Below are positions 51,202 through 62,049 of a DNA stretch of 64,000 nucleotides, piece by piece. The stretch is from Papillibacter cinnamivorans DSM 12816 (lineage in GTDB: Bacteria; Bacillota; Clostridia; Oscillospirales; Oscillospiraceae): positions 186,001 to 250,000 of the forward strand of contig NZ_FWXW01000003.1 of NCBI RefSeq assembly GCF_900176335.1, read 5' to 3'. Numbering within the stretch: the stretch's first letter is position 1; every line of letters begins with the position of its first letter. A program made the position numbers and the translations under genes. The notes under the pieces are model-generated. The model was not told the origin of the DNA and made no database searches. It saw only the letters and a program-made list of their open reading frames with translations.

Positions 51202-52308
51202 ATGGAATTTACCGTTCCCTGCCTGTTCGGGCTGGAAGCACCGGCGGCGGACGAATTAAAGCGGATGGGCCTTTCCAACGTAAGGGCGGAAAACGGACGG
51301 GTGCACTTTTCCGGGGAGGCCCGGGATATTGCCAGGGTCAACCTCCGCCTGCGCACCGGAGAGCGGGTCCTCATCCGCATGGGCACTTTTCCCGCCAGAT
51401 CCTTCGAGGAGCTGTTCGAGGGGACAAAAGCTCTTCCCTGGGAGGAATATATCCCCATTCACGGCGCTTTCCCCGTCAAGGGATATTCCCTCAACTCCAA
51501 GCTGCATTCCGTTCCGGACTGCCAGAGCATCATCAAAAAGGCCGCTGTGGAGCGCCTTAAGGGAAGGTATAAAACCGCCTGGTTCCAGGAAACCGGCGAA
51601 ATATACCAGATCCAGTTTTCCATCATGAAGGACGAGGCCTCGCTTTACATCGACACCACGGGAGCCGGGCTTCACAAGCGGGGATACCGGGCCGTGGGCG
51701 TGGCTGCGCCTTTGCGGGAAACCCTGGCGGCAGGCATGGTGAACATTTCCCGCTATCGGGGCAAAGAGCCCTTCTGCGATCCCTTCTGCGGGTCCGGCAC
51801 CATCGCAATCGAGGCGGCTTTAGCGGCAATCAACCGGGCTCCGGGCCTCACCCGCTCGTTTTCCTCCCAAAAATGGGGACTGGTGCCCGGCGACGTCTGG
51901 CAACAGGCCGCCCAGGAGGCGAAAAGCCTGGAATATTCGGGGACTTACGACATCTGGGGCGGAGATATCGACCCGGACGCCGTTCGAATCGCAAGGGACA
52001 ACGCGCGCAAGGCCGGGGTGGACAAGCTCATCCGATTCGAGGTTTCGGACGCCGCTAAGTTCACGAGGGCCGAGCCGGGTGGCATAATCATCAGCAATCC
52101 GCCGTACGGGGAGCGCATGATGGACAAGGAGGCGGCGGAGATGCTTTACCGGGCTTTCGGAAAAGCGGCCCTGGGGCTGCTCCGGTGGAAGCTCTATCTC
52201 CTCTCCTCTCAGGAGCACTTTGAACAGGCTTTCGGCCGCAGGGCGGACAAAAAGCGGAAGCTATACAACGGTATGATTCAGTGCAACCTCTTTATGTTCG
52301 GAATCTGA
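51202..52308 (+). CDS. THUMP-domain class I RNA methyltransferase
   Basis: 368 residues. An N-terminal THUMP RNA-binding region (about residues 1-155) precedes an RlmL/YpsC-type methyltransferase domain. Motifs: RAVGVAAPLRETLAAGM, DPFCGSGTIAIEAA (SAM-binding), GGDIDPDAVRIARDNA and IISNPPYGERM (catalytic NPPY). It probably methylates N2 of a guanosine in 23S rRNA. The exact position is not assigned. AAAAGGAG precedes the ATG. Confidence 0.93.
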   Translation: MEFTVPCLFGLEAPAADELKRMGLSNVRAENGRVHFSGEARDIARVNLRLRTGERVLIRMGTFPARSFEELFEGTKALPWEEYIPIHGAFPVKGYSLNSKLHSVPDCQSIIKKAAVERLKGRYKTAWFQETGEIYQIQFSIMKDEASLYIDTTGAGLHKRGYRAVGVAAPLRETLAAGMVNISRYRGKEPFCDPFCGSGTIAIEAALAAINRAPGLTRSFSSQKWGLVPGDVWQQAAQEAKSLEYSGTYDIWGGDIDPDAVRIARDNARKAGVDKLIRFEVSDAAKFTRAEPGGIIISNPPYGERMMDKEAAEMLYRAFGKAALGLLRWKLYLLSSQEHFEQAFGRRADKKRKLYNGMIQCNLFMFGI

Positions 52309-52312
52309 TACT

Positions 52313-52375
52313 GATATGCGATAAACCCAATATAAAATCGGCCTGTTTTCCGCACCGCAGGGCGCTAAAATTGAG
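52313..52375. repeat. Degenerate copy of the 12886-13012 hairpin repeat
   Basis: CTGATATGCGATAAACCCAA, then ATAAAATCGG and GTTTTCCGCACCGC resemble the left arm of the 12886-13012 repeat with scattered changes. Weak right-arm pairing remains (AAACCCAAT with ATTGAGTTT). It lies between two plus-strand genes. Confidence 0.5.
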
Positions 52376-52395
52376 TTTGGACCGGTGAAGCACGA

Positions 52396-53331
52396 ATGAA
52401 GCATCTCTTTGTAATCAACCCCACGGCGGGAAAGACGGACAGAAGCCATGAAATCCGCGCGGAAATCGAAGAACTGGCCAGGGAAATGGGTTTTCCCTGC
52501 GAAATCATACTTACCCGGGGCCCCATGGACGCGGCCGACATCGTTCAGCGGGCGGCCGGGCAGGGAGACGAGCTGCGGGTTTACGCCTGCGGCGGGGACG
52601 GGACGCTGAACGAAGCGGTCAACGGCGCGGCGGGGTATCCTCACGTGGCCGTTACCCAGTATCCCACGGGCAGCGGGAACGATTTTATCCGCATTTTCGG
52701 CAAAGACACCTCTCGGTTTTCGGATCTGCGGGAATTGGTGGAGGGCGAGACGGCGGAGTTTGATCTCATCGACTGCAACGGCCGGCTCTGCCTCAACATC
52801 TGCTCAGTGGGACTGGACGCCAGAATCGCCGCGGGAATGCAGTCTTTCAAAAAGCTCCCCTTTCTCTCCGGAAGAGGAGCTTATGCTCTGTCCACCCTGT
52901 ATCACGTTCTCCGGGGAATTTCCCGCCCCTATGAAGCGGAAGTGGACGGGCGGCATTTTTCCGGCGATTTCACCATGCTGGTGGCCGCCAGCGGGCGATA
53001 CTACGGCGGAGGGATGTACGTGATGCCGGAAGCGGAGCCGGACGACGGGCGGATTGAGTTCCTTCTGGTCCGGAAGGTAACCGTACTTAAGGTGGCTGAG
53101 GTCATCGGCGATTACAAGACCGGAAATTACAGGCGGCATCCGGATCTGGCAACCCATCTCACGGGAAAAGAAATGGCCATCCTGAGCCGGGAGGGGCGCA
53201 CAGCCATCAACATCGACGGCGAGGTGATGATGAGCCGGGAAGTCCGTCTGTCCCTTTCCCCCAGAAAAATCCGTTTTATTTTTCCACGCGGTGCCCGATG
53301 GGAATCCACTTTTTTCGCCGATCCCATATAA
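52396..53331 (+). CDS. Diacylglycerol kinase-family lipid kinase (YegS/BmrU-like)
   Basis: 311 residues. Starts MKHLFVINPTAGKTDRS and carries YACGGDGTLNEAVNGAAG, the nucleotide-binding signature of DAGK-catalytic proteins, with YPTGSGNDFIRIFG and a C-terminal NIDGEVM motif. It phosphorylates a lipid such as diacylglycerol or a related alcohol. The substrate is uncertain. The start is preceded by a weak purine-rich site (GGACCGGTGAAG). Confidence 0.92.
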   Translation: MKHLFVINPTAGKTDRSHEIRAEIEELAREMGFPCEIILTRGPMDAADIVQRAAGQGDELRVYACGGDGTLNEAVNGAAGYPHVAVTQYPTGSGNDFIRIFGKDTSRFSDLRELVEGETAEFDLIDCNGRLCLNICSVGLDARIAAGMQSFKKLPFLSGRGAYALSTLYHVLRGISRPYEAEVDGRHFSGDFTMLVAASGRYYGGGMYVMPEAEPDDGRIEFLLVRKVTVLKVAEVIGDYKTGNYRRHPDLATHLTGKEMAILSREGRTAINIDGEVMMSREVRLSLSPRKIRFIFPRGARWESTFFADPI

Positions 53332-53367
53332 ACCGCGGAAGGCGGCAAGGACCGGGAGGTTTGACGT

Positions 53368-53703
53368 TTGGAGACGCTCAGAGTGGGTATCAAGTACTGC
53401 GGAAACTGCAATCCCCAGATGAACGGGCCGGCACTGGTACAGGTTCTCCGGGACAACATGCCGGATACTCTGTTTCTGCCCTATGACGATCCCCGCCGGG
53501 ATGTGCTGCTGGTGGTCAGTTCCTGCCCCGTGGACTGCGCCACCCGGCCTCAGGTACCCGGACCGGAGGTATCCGTGGCCGGCTTCAGCGTAAACCGCGT
53601 GTCCTGCGGAGAGGACGAGCTGCCGGGAGCCGTCATGCGGGCGCTGGAATCCTTCCGGCCGTCACGTCCCGGGAATAACGAGCCGGCGGTCGGGGCAGAG
53701 TAG
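53368..53703 (+). CDS. Small cysteine-containing protein of unknown function
   Basis: 111 residues. It begins METLRVGIKYCGNCNPQMNG, then LLVVSSCPVDCATRPQV, giving a conserved-looking CGxCNP motif and later CPxxC, and FSVNRVSCGEDEL. These could bind a metal or an iron-sulfur cluster. I have seen IKYCGGCNP-like starts in clostridial proteins of unknown function but cannot name the family. The start is TTG, preceded by GGGAGG. It lies 36 bp after the lipid kinase and is probably co-transcribed. Confidence 0.65.
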   Translation: METLRVGIKYCGNCNPQMNGPALVQVLRDNMPDTLFLPYDDPRRDVLLVVSSCPVDCATRPQVPGPEVSVAGFSVNRVSCGEDELPGAVMRALESFRPSRPGNNEPAVGAE

Positions 53704-53910
53704 CTATGGTCGGACATGCAAACCGGCCGATTCCCCGTCTATCGGGGTTCTATCCGCGATTTTTATTCTATTTCATGTTATTACAGGCGACATTAATCTG
53801 AATATCAAAGGATTTCTTCGATAATCGGAGATACAAGAACCTTCAGAGATATATTTCTTAATATTGGCCGTTTTTAATCGATAATCATATAAAAATCAGT
53901 TCTCATTTAC

Positions 53911-53939
53911 TTGCATTCATTTTCCATCTGAATTATTAT
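53911..53939 (+). promoter_or_regulatory. Promoter of groES-groEL
   Basis: TTGCAT, 17 bp, TATTAT just upstream of the CIRCE operator. An overlapping TATAAT at 53937-53942 is an alternative -10. The rest of the 53704-54026 gap is AT-rich with no gene. Confidence 0.6.
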
Positions 53940-53949
53940 AATAATTGCG

Positions 53950-53976
53950 TTAGCACTCTCGCACAATGAGTGCTAA
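53950..53976 (+). promoter_or_regulatory. CIRCE operator (HrcA-binding site)
   Basis: TTAGCACTC, 9 nt, GAGTGCTAA: a perfect match to the CIRCE consensus. It lies at the start of the groES transcript, so heat-shock repressor HrcA (encoded outside the window) should control the operon. Confidence 0.98.
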
Positions 53977-54026
53977 CGCTCTTAACAAGTCTATACCGCG
54001 AAGATAAATTTAGGAGGTATTATTGA

Positions 54027-54311
<285 letters not shown>

Positions 54312-54322
54312 TATTTCCGTAA

Positions 54323-55975
<1,653 letters not shown>

Positions 55976-55991
55976 TCCCCTCTCACAGCCA

Positions 55992-56030
55992 AAAGCAGGG
56001 AAAGCGAATTGCTTTCCCTGCTTTTTTCTT
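55992..56030 (+). terminator. Terminator of groES-groEL
   Basis: AAAGCAGGGAAAGC, GAATT, GCTTTCCCTGCTTT followed by TTTCTTT, a perfect 14-bp stem 16 bp after the groEL stop. Confidence 0.95.
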
Positions 56031-56502
56031 TGTCTGAATAATAAGAAGGAGACTCGAATTTTACTCGTATATTCTGAAATGGTTTGAAAGAAATGATATT
56101 TCGAGAGGTTTGGACGGGAGCGGCGCGCTCCCCGCCGGGGGTAACTTTTCCTGCATAGGAAAAGTCACCAAAAGGATGCCAAGGGGCTCCGGCCTCTTGG
56201 ATCTCCGGGAAGGATGCTCCTATGGGTGCTCTTAATAAGTGATTAACTATCGGCAGTTTCGAACGCACGGACGGCTCTGTGGCAAGGGACCGCTTTTCAG
56301 CCCGCGATCGGAGCTCTCCGGGTTTTGGTCTGTGGGACTTAAGGGGTCTGCGAAAACCTGCTTTGTGAGGCGTTTCAGAAGATTTTGCCAGCAACCGGAG
56401 AGTTCCGGGTTTTAAGCTGTTGAGCTCAACTGGTTTTGGAAAAACCGCGTTGGGATACGTTTGGGAAGATTTCGAAGAAAGCGGCGGCGGCATCGAGCCT
56501 TT
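56031..56502. other. Intergenic region with an imperfect tandem repeat
   Basis: About 470 bp without a credible gene. Two related blocks (near 56307-56370 and 56395-56455) share CGGAG, then CCGGGTTTT, then CTGT and a GGT...AAAACC segment. Upstream at 56140-56160 is a CTTTTCCT/AGGAAAAG hairpin. An open frame runs across this stretch on the minus strand but has no ribosome site or recognisable content. Confidence 0.4.
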
Positions 56503-57396
56503 TCATATGCCGGTGAGGTCGAAGTCAGGGATACAGGCGGGACCGGAGGCGTCGGGCTCCTGGAGGTAGCCGTCCGTTATGCCGGCGGCCAGGAGATACT
56601 CCTCCATGGCCCGGTATTCGGCCCGGGTCACGCGCCGGTCCAGGGGCGGAGAGGCGGCGGCGGGGCCGCAGGGGGTATACTGGCCCATGAGGGACACCAG
56701 AACCGTTTTCGGCGGAAAGGCGGCGGAAATCCAGTCGATGACACCCCGGGTGTTATCCATCTGCCCCGGAAGGATCAGGTGGCGGATCAGGACGCCCTTT
56801 TCCAGCAGCCCATCTTTCATTTCATACGGCCCCGTCTGGCGGACCATTTCCGTTATCGCGGCCTTTGCCGTCTCAAAATAATCCGTCGCGCCGGAATACC
56901 GGAGAGACAGGGCATCATCCGAATACTTCATATCGGGCAGATAGACCTGCACTTTGCCCTCCAGGCGCCGCAGCGTATCCACGCGATCATACCCGCCGCT
57001 GTTCCACACTACGGGGACCGGGAGAGGCGGGTCCAGAGACTCCAGGACCGCATCGGCAAAATGCGCGGGGCTAACGAGGTTAATGTTGTGGGCACCCTGC
57101 CCGAGGAGCTCCCGGTAGATCTCCCGGAGGCGAGAAACCGAAATCTCCCGGCCGAAACACTCCGAGCTGATTTTATAATTCTGGCAAAAAACGCACCCCA
57201 AAGAACAGCCGCTGAAAAACACCGTCCCGGATCCCCGGGCACCGCTGATACAGGGTTCCTCCCAAAGGTGAAGCCCCGCTCTCGCCACAACGGGAAGGCG
57301 GCCCATTCTGCAGGCTCCGGGCCCTTTTCCGGGAGGAGCCGATTCGGGGCGAAGCACAAGGCAGCGCCTGGGGCACAGCTGGCAAGGTTTGCTCAT
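56503..57396 (-). CDS. PflX-like radical SAM protein
   Basis: 297 residues. A Cys-rich N-terminus (CQLCPRRC, then GACRMG) and the radical SAM cluster motif FFSGCSLGCVFCQNYK (CxxxCxxC) place it among PflX/COG1313-type homologues of pyruvate formate-lyase activases. NINLVSPAHFADAVLE and VWNSGGYDRVDTL are typical. The substrate protein is unknown. The start overlaps the tdk stop in an ATGA, so the two are coupled. Confidence 0.88.
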   Translation of the reverse strand: MSKPCQLCPRRCLVLRPESAPPGKGPGACRMGRLPVVARAGLHLWEEPCISGARGSGTVFFSGCSLGCVFCQNYKISSECFGREISVSRLREIYRELLGQGAHNINLVSPAHFADAVLESLDPPLPVPVVWNSGGYDRVDTLRRLEGKVQVYLPDMKYSDDALSLRYSGATDYFETAKAAITEMVRQTGPYEMKDGLLEKGVLIRHLILPGQMDNTRGVIDWISAAFPPKTVLVSLMGQYTPCGPAAASPPLDRRVTRAEYRAMEEYLLAAGITDGYLQEPDASGPACIPDFDLTGI

Positions 57397-57968
57397 TTCG
57401 GCTTGTTCCCCATATTCCCTTCCGCCCAATGCTTCCGGCAGAGGCCCACGTATTTTTCCCCCGCGCCCAGCACCACCTGCTCGCCCTCCTTGAGGACGAC
57501 GCCGTTTTCGTCAAACCGGGCGTTGTAGGTGGCCTTTTTCCCGCACCAGCAGATGGTTTTCACTTCCTCAATGATATCCGAAATCGCCAGAAGCTCCTGA
57601 CTGCCCGGAAACAGGTCTCCCCGGAAATCCGCCCGCAGCCCGTAGCAGATGACGGGGATCCCCAGGTCGTCCACCACGTGCGCCAGATACTGAACTTCCG
57701 CCTTGGTGAGAAACTGGGCCTCGTCCACGATGACGCAGTCATACTCTTTGACCATGGCATCGTCTATCTCATGAAAATAAACGCAGGGGTGCTCCAGTCC
57801 CATTCTGGAGCGGATCACATGCCCGCCGTCCCGCCTGTCCACGGAAGGCTTTGCCAGCAGGGCCCTCTGGCCCCGCTCGGCGTAATTGTAATGCACCATG
57901 AGGGCGTTCGCGGTTTTGCTGGAGCCCATCACTCCGTACCGGAAATACAGCTTTGCCAATCCAGCCAC
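57393..57968 (-). CDS. tdk: Thymidine kinase
   Basis: A 191-residue type II thymidine kinase, making dTMP from thymidine and ATP. The P-loop region is FRYGVMGSSKTANAL, Walker B-like is VIVDEAQFL, the lasso region is ICYGLRADFRGDLF, and zinc ligands are CWCGKKA and CRKHW. The open frame begins at a GTG (57968). The TTG at 57959, giving MAKLYFRYG, matches the usual family N-terminus and may be the real start. Confidence 0.94.
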   Translation of the reverse strand: MAGLAKLYFRYGVMGSSKTANALMVHYNYAERGQRALLAKPSVDRRDGGHVIRSRMGLEHPCVYFHEIDDAMVKEYDCVIVDEAQFLTKAEVQYLAHVVDDLGIPVICYGLRADFRGDLFPGSQELLAISDIIEEVKTICWCGKKATYNARFDENGVVLKEGEQVVLGAGEKYVGLCRKHWAEGNMGNKPK

Positions 57969-58013
57969 CCCTATCCGAAAATGTTCTTCCTTTTTGTTTT
58001 GCGTCCGCGGCTC

Positions 58014-59090
58014 TTATGCCCCTTCCATGTGCCTGAGGGCTTCCTCCAGGTACGCCCGGAAGGCGGAAGGGACCGCAAGCTCTTCCCGGAGGGCCCGGGC
58101 GTCGGCCCAGCGCCAGCACGCCGGCAGCTCGTTAGGCGCCGCATCGGCCATAATCCCCGTCATGTCCCATTCCACATGGGTAAAAACATGAAACCCCTTC
58201 ACGGAGGAAACAGCATTTCTCACATTCAGTCCCCAGCTTTGCAGGACCGGTACGGCCTCTTCGGCCGATAGAAATCCGTTCTCACCGGGAAACTCCCAAA
58301 GGCCAGCCAACAGGCCCCGGTCCGGCCGGCGCCGGAGGGCCACACCCAGGGGAGAAAAAACGAGAAAGACCGTGCGGCATTCCCGGCGGCGGGGCTTTTT
58401 TGCAGTTTTGACCGGCAGGCTTTCCGCGACTCCCCGTCTATACCCCTCGCAGAAGGACGACAAGGGACAGCGGGAACAGAGGGGCGCACCGTTGGGAAGG
58501 CAGATTTCCGCCCCCAGGTCCATGAGCGCCTGATTGAAATCCCCCGGGCGGCTGTGGGGGATAATCTTCCGGATCGCATCCCCGACAGATTTTTTCACTT
58601 CCGGGCGCCCGATATCCGTATCGCTCGCCGTAAGGCGGGAGACCACCCGGAGCACGTTGCCGTCCACCGCGGGGACCGGAAGGCCGAAGGCGATGGAGGA
58701 TACGGCTCCCGCGGTATATTCCCCCACGCCGGGAAGCCGGAGGATCTCCTCAAAGGCCGAGGGGAACCGCCCTTCGCAGCGCTCCATAATACTGCGGGCG
58801 GCTTTCTGCATATTCCGGGCGCGGCTGTAGTACCCCAAGCCCTCCCAGAGCTTCATGAGTTCCCCTTCTCCGGCTGCGGCCAGGGCCTCCAGGTCGGGAA
58901 GTTCTCTCAGAAACGTTTCAAACCGCTCGATGACCGCCGCCACCCGGGTCTGCTGGAGCATGATCTCTGAAACCCACACCCGGTAGGGCGACGGATCGGA
59001 GCGCCAGGGCAGCGTCCTGGCGCTTTTATCATACCACCGGAGCAAAGACGGGACCATATCCTCCGGCAGAGCAAAGTTTCTATTTTCCAT
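58014..59090 (-). CDS. mutY: A/G-specific adenine glycosylase MutY
   Basis: 358 residues. Removes adenine mispaired with 8-oxoguanine. Motifs: VSEIMLQQTRV (catalytic Glu), LPGVGEYTAGAVSSIAFG (helix-hairpin-helix), VPAVDGNVLRV (catalytic Asp) and a [4Fe-4S] cluster site CLPNGAPLCSRCPLSSFC. A C-terminal NUDIX-like domain (VALRRRPDRGLLAGLWEFPG) recognises 8-oxoG. The ATG at 59090 is preceded by GAGAGG. Confidence 0.95.
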   Translation of the reverse strand: MENRNFALPEDMVPSLLRWYDKSARTLPWRSDPSPYRVWVSEIMLQQTRVAAVIERFETFLRELPDLEALAAAGEGELMKLWEGLGYYSRARNMQKAARSIMERCEGRFPSAFEEILRLPGVGEYTAGAVSSIAFGLPVPAVDGNVLRVVSRLTASDTDIGRPEVKKSVGDAIRKIIPHSRPGDFNQALMDLGAEICLPNGAPLCSRCPLSSFCEGYRRGVAESLPVKTAKKPRRRECRTVFLVFSPLGVALRRRPDRGLLAGLWEFPGENGFLSAEEAVPVLQSWGLNVRNAVSSVKGFHVFTHVEWDMTGIMADAAPNELPACWRWADARALREELAVPSAFRAYLEEALRHMEGA

Positions 59091-59210
59091 CGGCGCACCT
59101 CTCAAGAGCTCACAGCGAAAGCTGCGTCTTTTTCAACAAATATATAGTATACAGCATATCGGGAAACGGAACAATCGGTTTCTTTCCCGCGGCGGGAATG
59201 GGCGGCGGAT

Positions 59211-59250
59211 AAAAGTTCCGCCGCAGACGGCAGCGTCTGCGGCGGGTTTT
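59211..59250 (-). terminator. Terminator of the antiporter gene
   Basis: CCGCCGCAGACG with CGTCTGCGGCGG, a 12-bp perfect stem with AACTTTTA after it on the minus strand. Confidence 0.7.
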
Positions 59251-59260
59251 CCGGGGAAAT

Positions 59261-60574
59261 CTATTTCTTTGTTTGCGGCGGCTTCTTTTTATGTTCGTCG
59301 TTTAGCTTCAGCAGATGCTGCTCGGCAAGATCCAGCTGCTCCGTCTCCTGGTAGCCATCCACCAAACTGCTCTCCACAAGGTCGGCATATTTGTTTTCCG
59401 CTTTCTGCTTGCTGAATACGATTTTCAGCAGCACCGGCGTCAGGATCGTCGTAATGATCACCATGAGGATCACCGGCCCGAAAAACACGGAGCTGATAAG
59501 TCCCAAAGAACTACCCCGGTTGGCCACAATCAGGGCCACCTCTCCCCGGGAGATCATCCCCACTCCAATCTGAAGGGATTCGTCGCTGCGGTAGCCGCAC
59601 AGCTTCGCCCCCAGGCCGCAGCCCACAATCTTGGTGACAACCGCCACCAGAAGCAGCAGGACGGAAAACAGGATAATAGCGCCGGACATGGGGGGCAGAA
59701 CCACCTGAATGCCAATGCTGGCAAAGAACACCGGGGACAGGAGCATGTAGGAAAGGATCTCAAAGCGGGAGGCTATATATTTCGTTCGCTGGGTATTGCA
59801 GATGATGAGGCCGGCAAAATACGCACCCGTTATATCCGCAACCCCGAAAATATGCTCCGCCGCAAATGCCAGCAGCAGGCAAAAGGTAAACGCCACGATG
59901 ACGAACCGGCGCATGTTTCTGTCAAATTTTTTGATCCACCAGATGAAGCCGCGGTGAAACAGGTACCCCACCACCACCAGAAACACAAAAAACAGTACGA
60001 TTTTCAGGAGCACCAGAAGCACGTTTACCTCCTTGTCGGCAAAGCTTGTAATGACGGTGAGCGCGATGATGCCCAGAATATCGTCAATGAGCGCCGCGCC
60101 CAGAATGGCGCTGCCCGCGCGGGTATCCAGGCGCCCCAGCTCCTTGAGGGTCTCCACGGTAATGCTCACCGAGGTGGCGGTCAAAATCACGCCGATGAAT
60201 ATGTTCTGAAGAAAGGCGCTGACATTTCCCGAGGAAAGCGCCCCCCGGTTAAAGAAATACGCCAAGAGAGTCCCGCCTCCCAAAGGGACCAGAACGCCGA
60301 TCAGGGCTATCACAAAGGAGTTTTTACCGCTTTTTTTCAGTTCCGTGATGTTGGTTTCCAGCCCTGCGGTAAACATCAGAATAATCACGCCGAGTTCGGC
60401 GATCTTTTTTATAAAATCGGTTTCCTGCAAAAGATTGAAGCCCACCGGCCCAAGAAGCAGGCCGGCCAGCAGAGCGCCCACCACCTGGGGCATCTGCAGC
60501 TTTTTGGTGGCCATGCTCAGAAGTTTTGTGGTAATCAGGATCAGCGCAAGGTTAAACAAGAAGAGATACGACAT
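59261..60574 (-). CDS. CPA2-type cation/proton antiporter
   Basis: 437 residues with about 12-13 membrane helices and a charged C-terminal tail of about 50 residues. Motifs LLAGLLLGPVGFNLLQ, ELGVIILMFTAGLETNITEL, GAALIDDILGIIALTV (ion-binding Asp pair) and GVGMISRGEVALIVANRG are typical of NapA/KefB-like Na+(K+)/H+ exchangers. No TrkA-N regulatory domain is present. AAGGAGG precedes the ATG. Confidence 0.94.
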   Translation of the reverse strand: MSYLFLFNLALILITTKLLSMATKKLQMPQVVGALLAGLLLGPVGFNLLQETDFIKKIAELGVIILMFTAGLETNITELKKSGKNSFVIALIGVLVPLGGGTLLAYFFNRGALSSGNVSAFLQNIFIGVILTATSVSITVETLKELGRLDTRAGSAILGAALIDDILGIIALTVITSFADKEVNVLLVLLKIVLFFVFLVVVGYLFHRGFIWWIKKFDRNMRRFVIVAFTFCLLLAFAAEHIFGVADITGAYFAGLIICNTQRTKYIASRFEILSYMLLSPVFFASIGIQVVLPPMSGAIILFSVLLLLVAVVTKIVGCGLGAKLCGYRSDESLQIGVGMISRGEVALIVANRGSSLGLISSVFFGPVILMVIITTILTPVLLKIVFSKQKAENKYADLVESSLVDGYQETEQLDLAEQHLLKLNDEHKKKPPQTKK

Positions 60575-60645
60575 GCAGCAGCCTCCTTATCGTCGTCAAG
60601 TCGTTTTTCTTGACATTCGATTGACATTTCAAGGAATAATCATAA

Positions 60646-60674
60646 AGTATAGTACCCTTGCACAAATAAATCAA
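60646..60674 (-). promoter_or_regulatory. Promoter of the antiporter gene
   Basis: TTGATT, 17 bp, TATACT on the minus strand, 72 bp upstream of the start codon in an AT-rich stretch. Confidence 0.6.
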
Positions 60675-60773
60675 CATATTTTTATGCAATATACTCAACA
60701 TATATCTTTAGTAATTGTTGATATTCAATAAATTTTAAGCACATTTTTCCCAGATCAAGGAGTCGATTGCAAA

Positions 60774-60814
60774 CAAAAAAAGAAGCGGACGGGAACCCGT
60801 CCGCTTCTTTTTTT
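60774..60814. terminator. Bidirectional terminator at the end of the pantothenate operon
   Basis: AAGAAGCGGACGGG with CCCGTCCGCTTCTT, with A and T runs of at least seven on the two sides. It lies directly after the panD stop. Confidence 0.92.
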
Positions 60815-60822
60815 GTTTTTAT

Positions 60823-61176
60823 TCAGCTTGGGATAATATGATTGCTCCGGTCCACCCGGACGACGGCGGGAACATGTTCTTTCGCCTCCGCGGGAGTCAT
60901 TCCGGCGTAAGCGATGATGATGACCACGTCGCCCCTCAGGGCATGCCGGGCAGCCGCGCCGTTTAAACAGATCGTCCCGCTACCGGGCGGCCCTGCAATG
61001 GTATAGGTCTCCAGGCGGCTGCCATTGTTGCAGTTGACCACCTGGACCTTTTCATATTCCAGGATACCCGCGGCTTCCAGAAGCTCTTTGTCTATGGTGA
61101 TGCTGCCGACGTAATTGAGATCCGCATCGGTCACGGTGGCCCGGTGTATTTTGGATTTCAGCATGGTAACTGTCAT
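60823..61176 (-). CDS. panD: Aspartate 1-decarboxylase
   Basis: A 117-residue pyruvoyl enzyme making beta-alanine from aspartate. [20 protein letters not shown] contains the self-cleavage site Gly-Ser, with Ser becoming the pyruvoyl group. [19 protein letters not shown] is typical. The start overlaps panC in an ATGA. Confidence 0.97.
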   Translation of the reverse strand: MTVTMLKSKIHRATVTDADLNYVGSITIDKELLEAAGILEYEKVQVVNCNNGSRLETYTIAGPPGSGTICLNGAAARHALRGDVVIIIAYAGMTPAEAKEHVPAVVRVDRSNHIIPS

Positions 61177-62048
61177 AGCTCAGGATCCTCCTCGTCATCA
61201 GGGTCGAGGAGAGTATTGTCGATCAGACGGGTTTTCCCGATATACACAGCCAGCGCCGCCAGGGCTTTTTTCTCAATCGTCTTCACGCTGTGAAAGGTCA
61301 CGGCGTCCACGATCTCCACGTAATCCGGAACGGCGGAAGAGGCGCCGGCGATGATCCCGCGCATTTCCTCCTTCAGCGCCTGGGCGTCCCGGCAGCCGCT
61401 TTGGAACCGCTCCCGGCACTGCCGGAGGGCCCGGGACAGGACAAGAGCGTCGGCTCTCTCCTCCTTGGAAAGATAGCTGTTTCTGGAGCTCATGGCAAGG
61501 CCGTCGGGTTCCCGGACGATGGGGCAGCCCACAATCTCCAGGTCCATATTCAGATCCTTTGCCATGCGCCGTATCACGGCCAGCTGCTGGGCGTCCTTCC
61601 GCCCGAAATACGCCCTGTCCGGGCGGACGATGTTGAACAGCTTCGTCACCACGGTGGCAACGCCCCGGAAATGAGCGGGACGGGATCTGCCGCACAGCTC
61701 CCCCGTGATGCCTCCCACCTCCACATAGGTGGAATAGGCTTCCGGATACATGGCGGAGGCCTCCGGGTAAAAGATCATGTCGCCCCCGCTGCGCTCGACA
61801 GTTTCAATGTCCCTCACCAGGTCTCTGGGGTAGGAAGACAGATCTTCTTTGGGGCCGAACTGGGTGGGATTCACAAAAACGCTCACGACAACGCGGTCGT
61901 TTTCTTCCGCCGCCCGCCGGATCAAGGAAGCGTGGCCCTCGTGGAGGTATCCCATTGTGGGGACCAGCCCCACGGTGAAGCCCTGTTCCCGCCATGCGCG
62001 GACCTGTTCCCGAACGCCTTCGATTTCTTTCAGTACCGTCATGCCCAT
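61173..62048 (-). CDS. panC: Pantothenate synthetase
   Basis: 291 residues. Joins pantoate and beta-alanine using [22 protein letters not shown] contains the HxGH ATP site, and [15 protein letters not shown] and MSSRNSYLS are conserved. It begins immediately after panB and overlaps panD. Confidence 0.97.
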   Translation of the reverse strand: MGMTVLKEIEGVREQVRAWREQGFTVGLVPTMGYLHEGHASLIRRAAEENDRVVVSVFVNPTQFGPKEDLSSYPRDLVRDIETVERSGGDMIFYPEASAMYPEAYSTYVEVGGITGELCGRSRPAHFRGVATVVTKLFNIVRPDRAYFGRKDAQQLAVIRRMAKDLNMDLEIVGCPIVREPDGLAMSSRNSYLSKEERADALVLSRALRQCRERFQSGCRDAQALKEEMRGIIAGASSAVPDYVEIVDAVTFHSVKTIEKKALAALAVYIGKTRLIDNTLLDPDDEEDPEL

Positions 62049-62049
62049 T

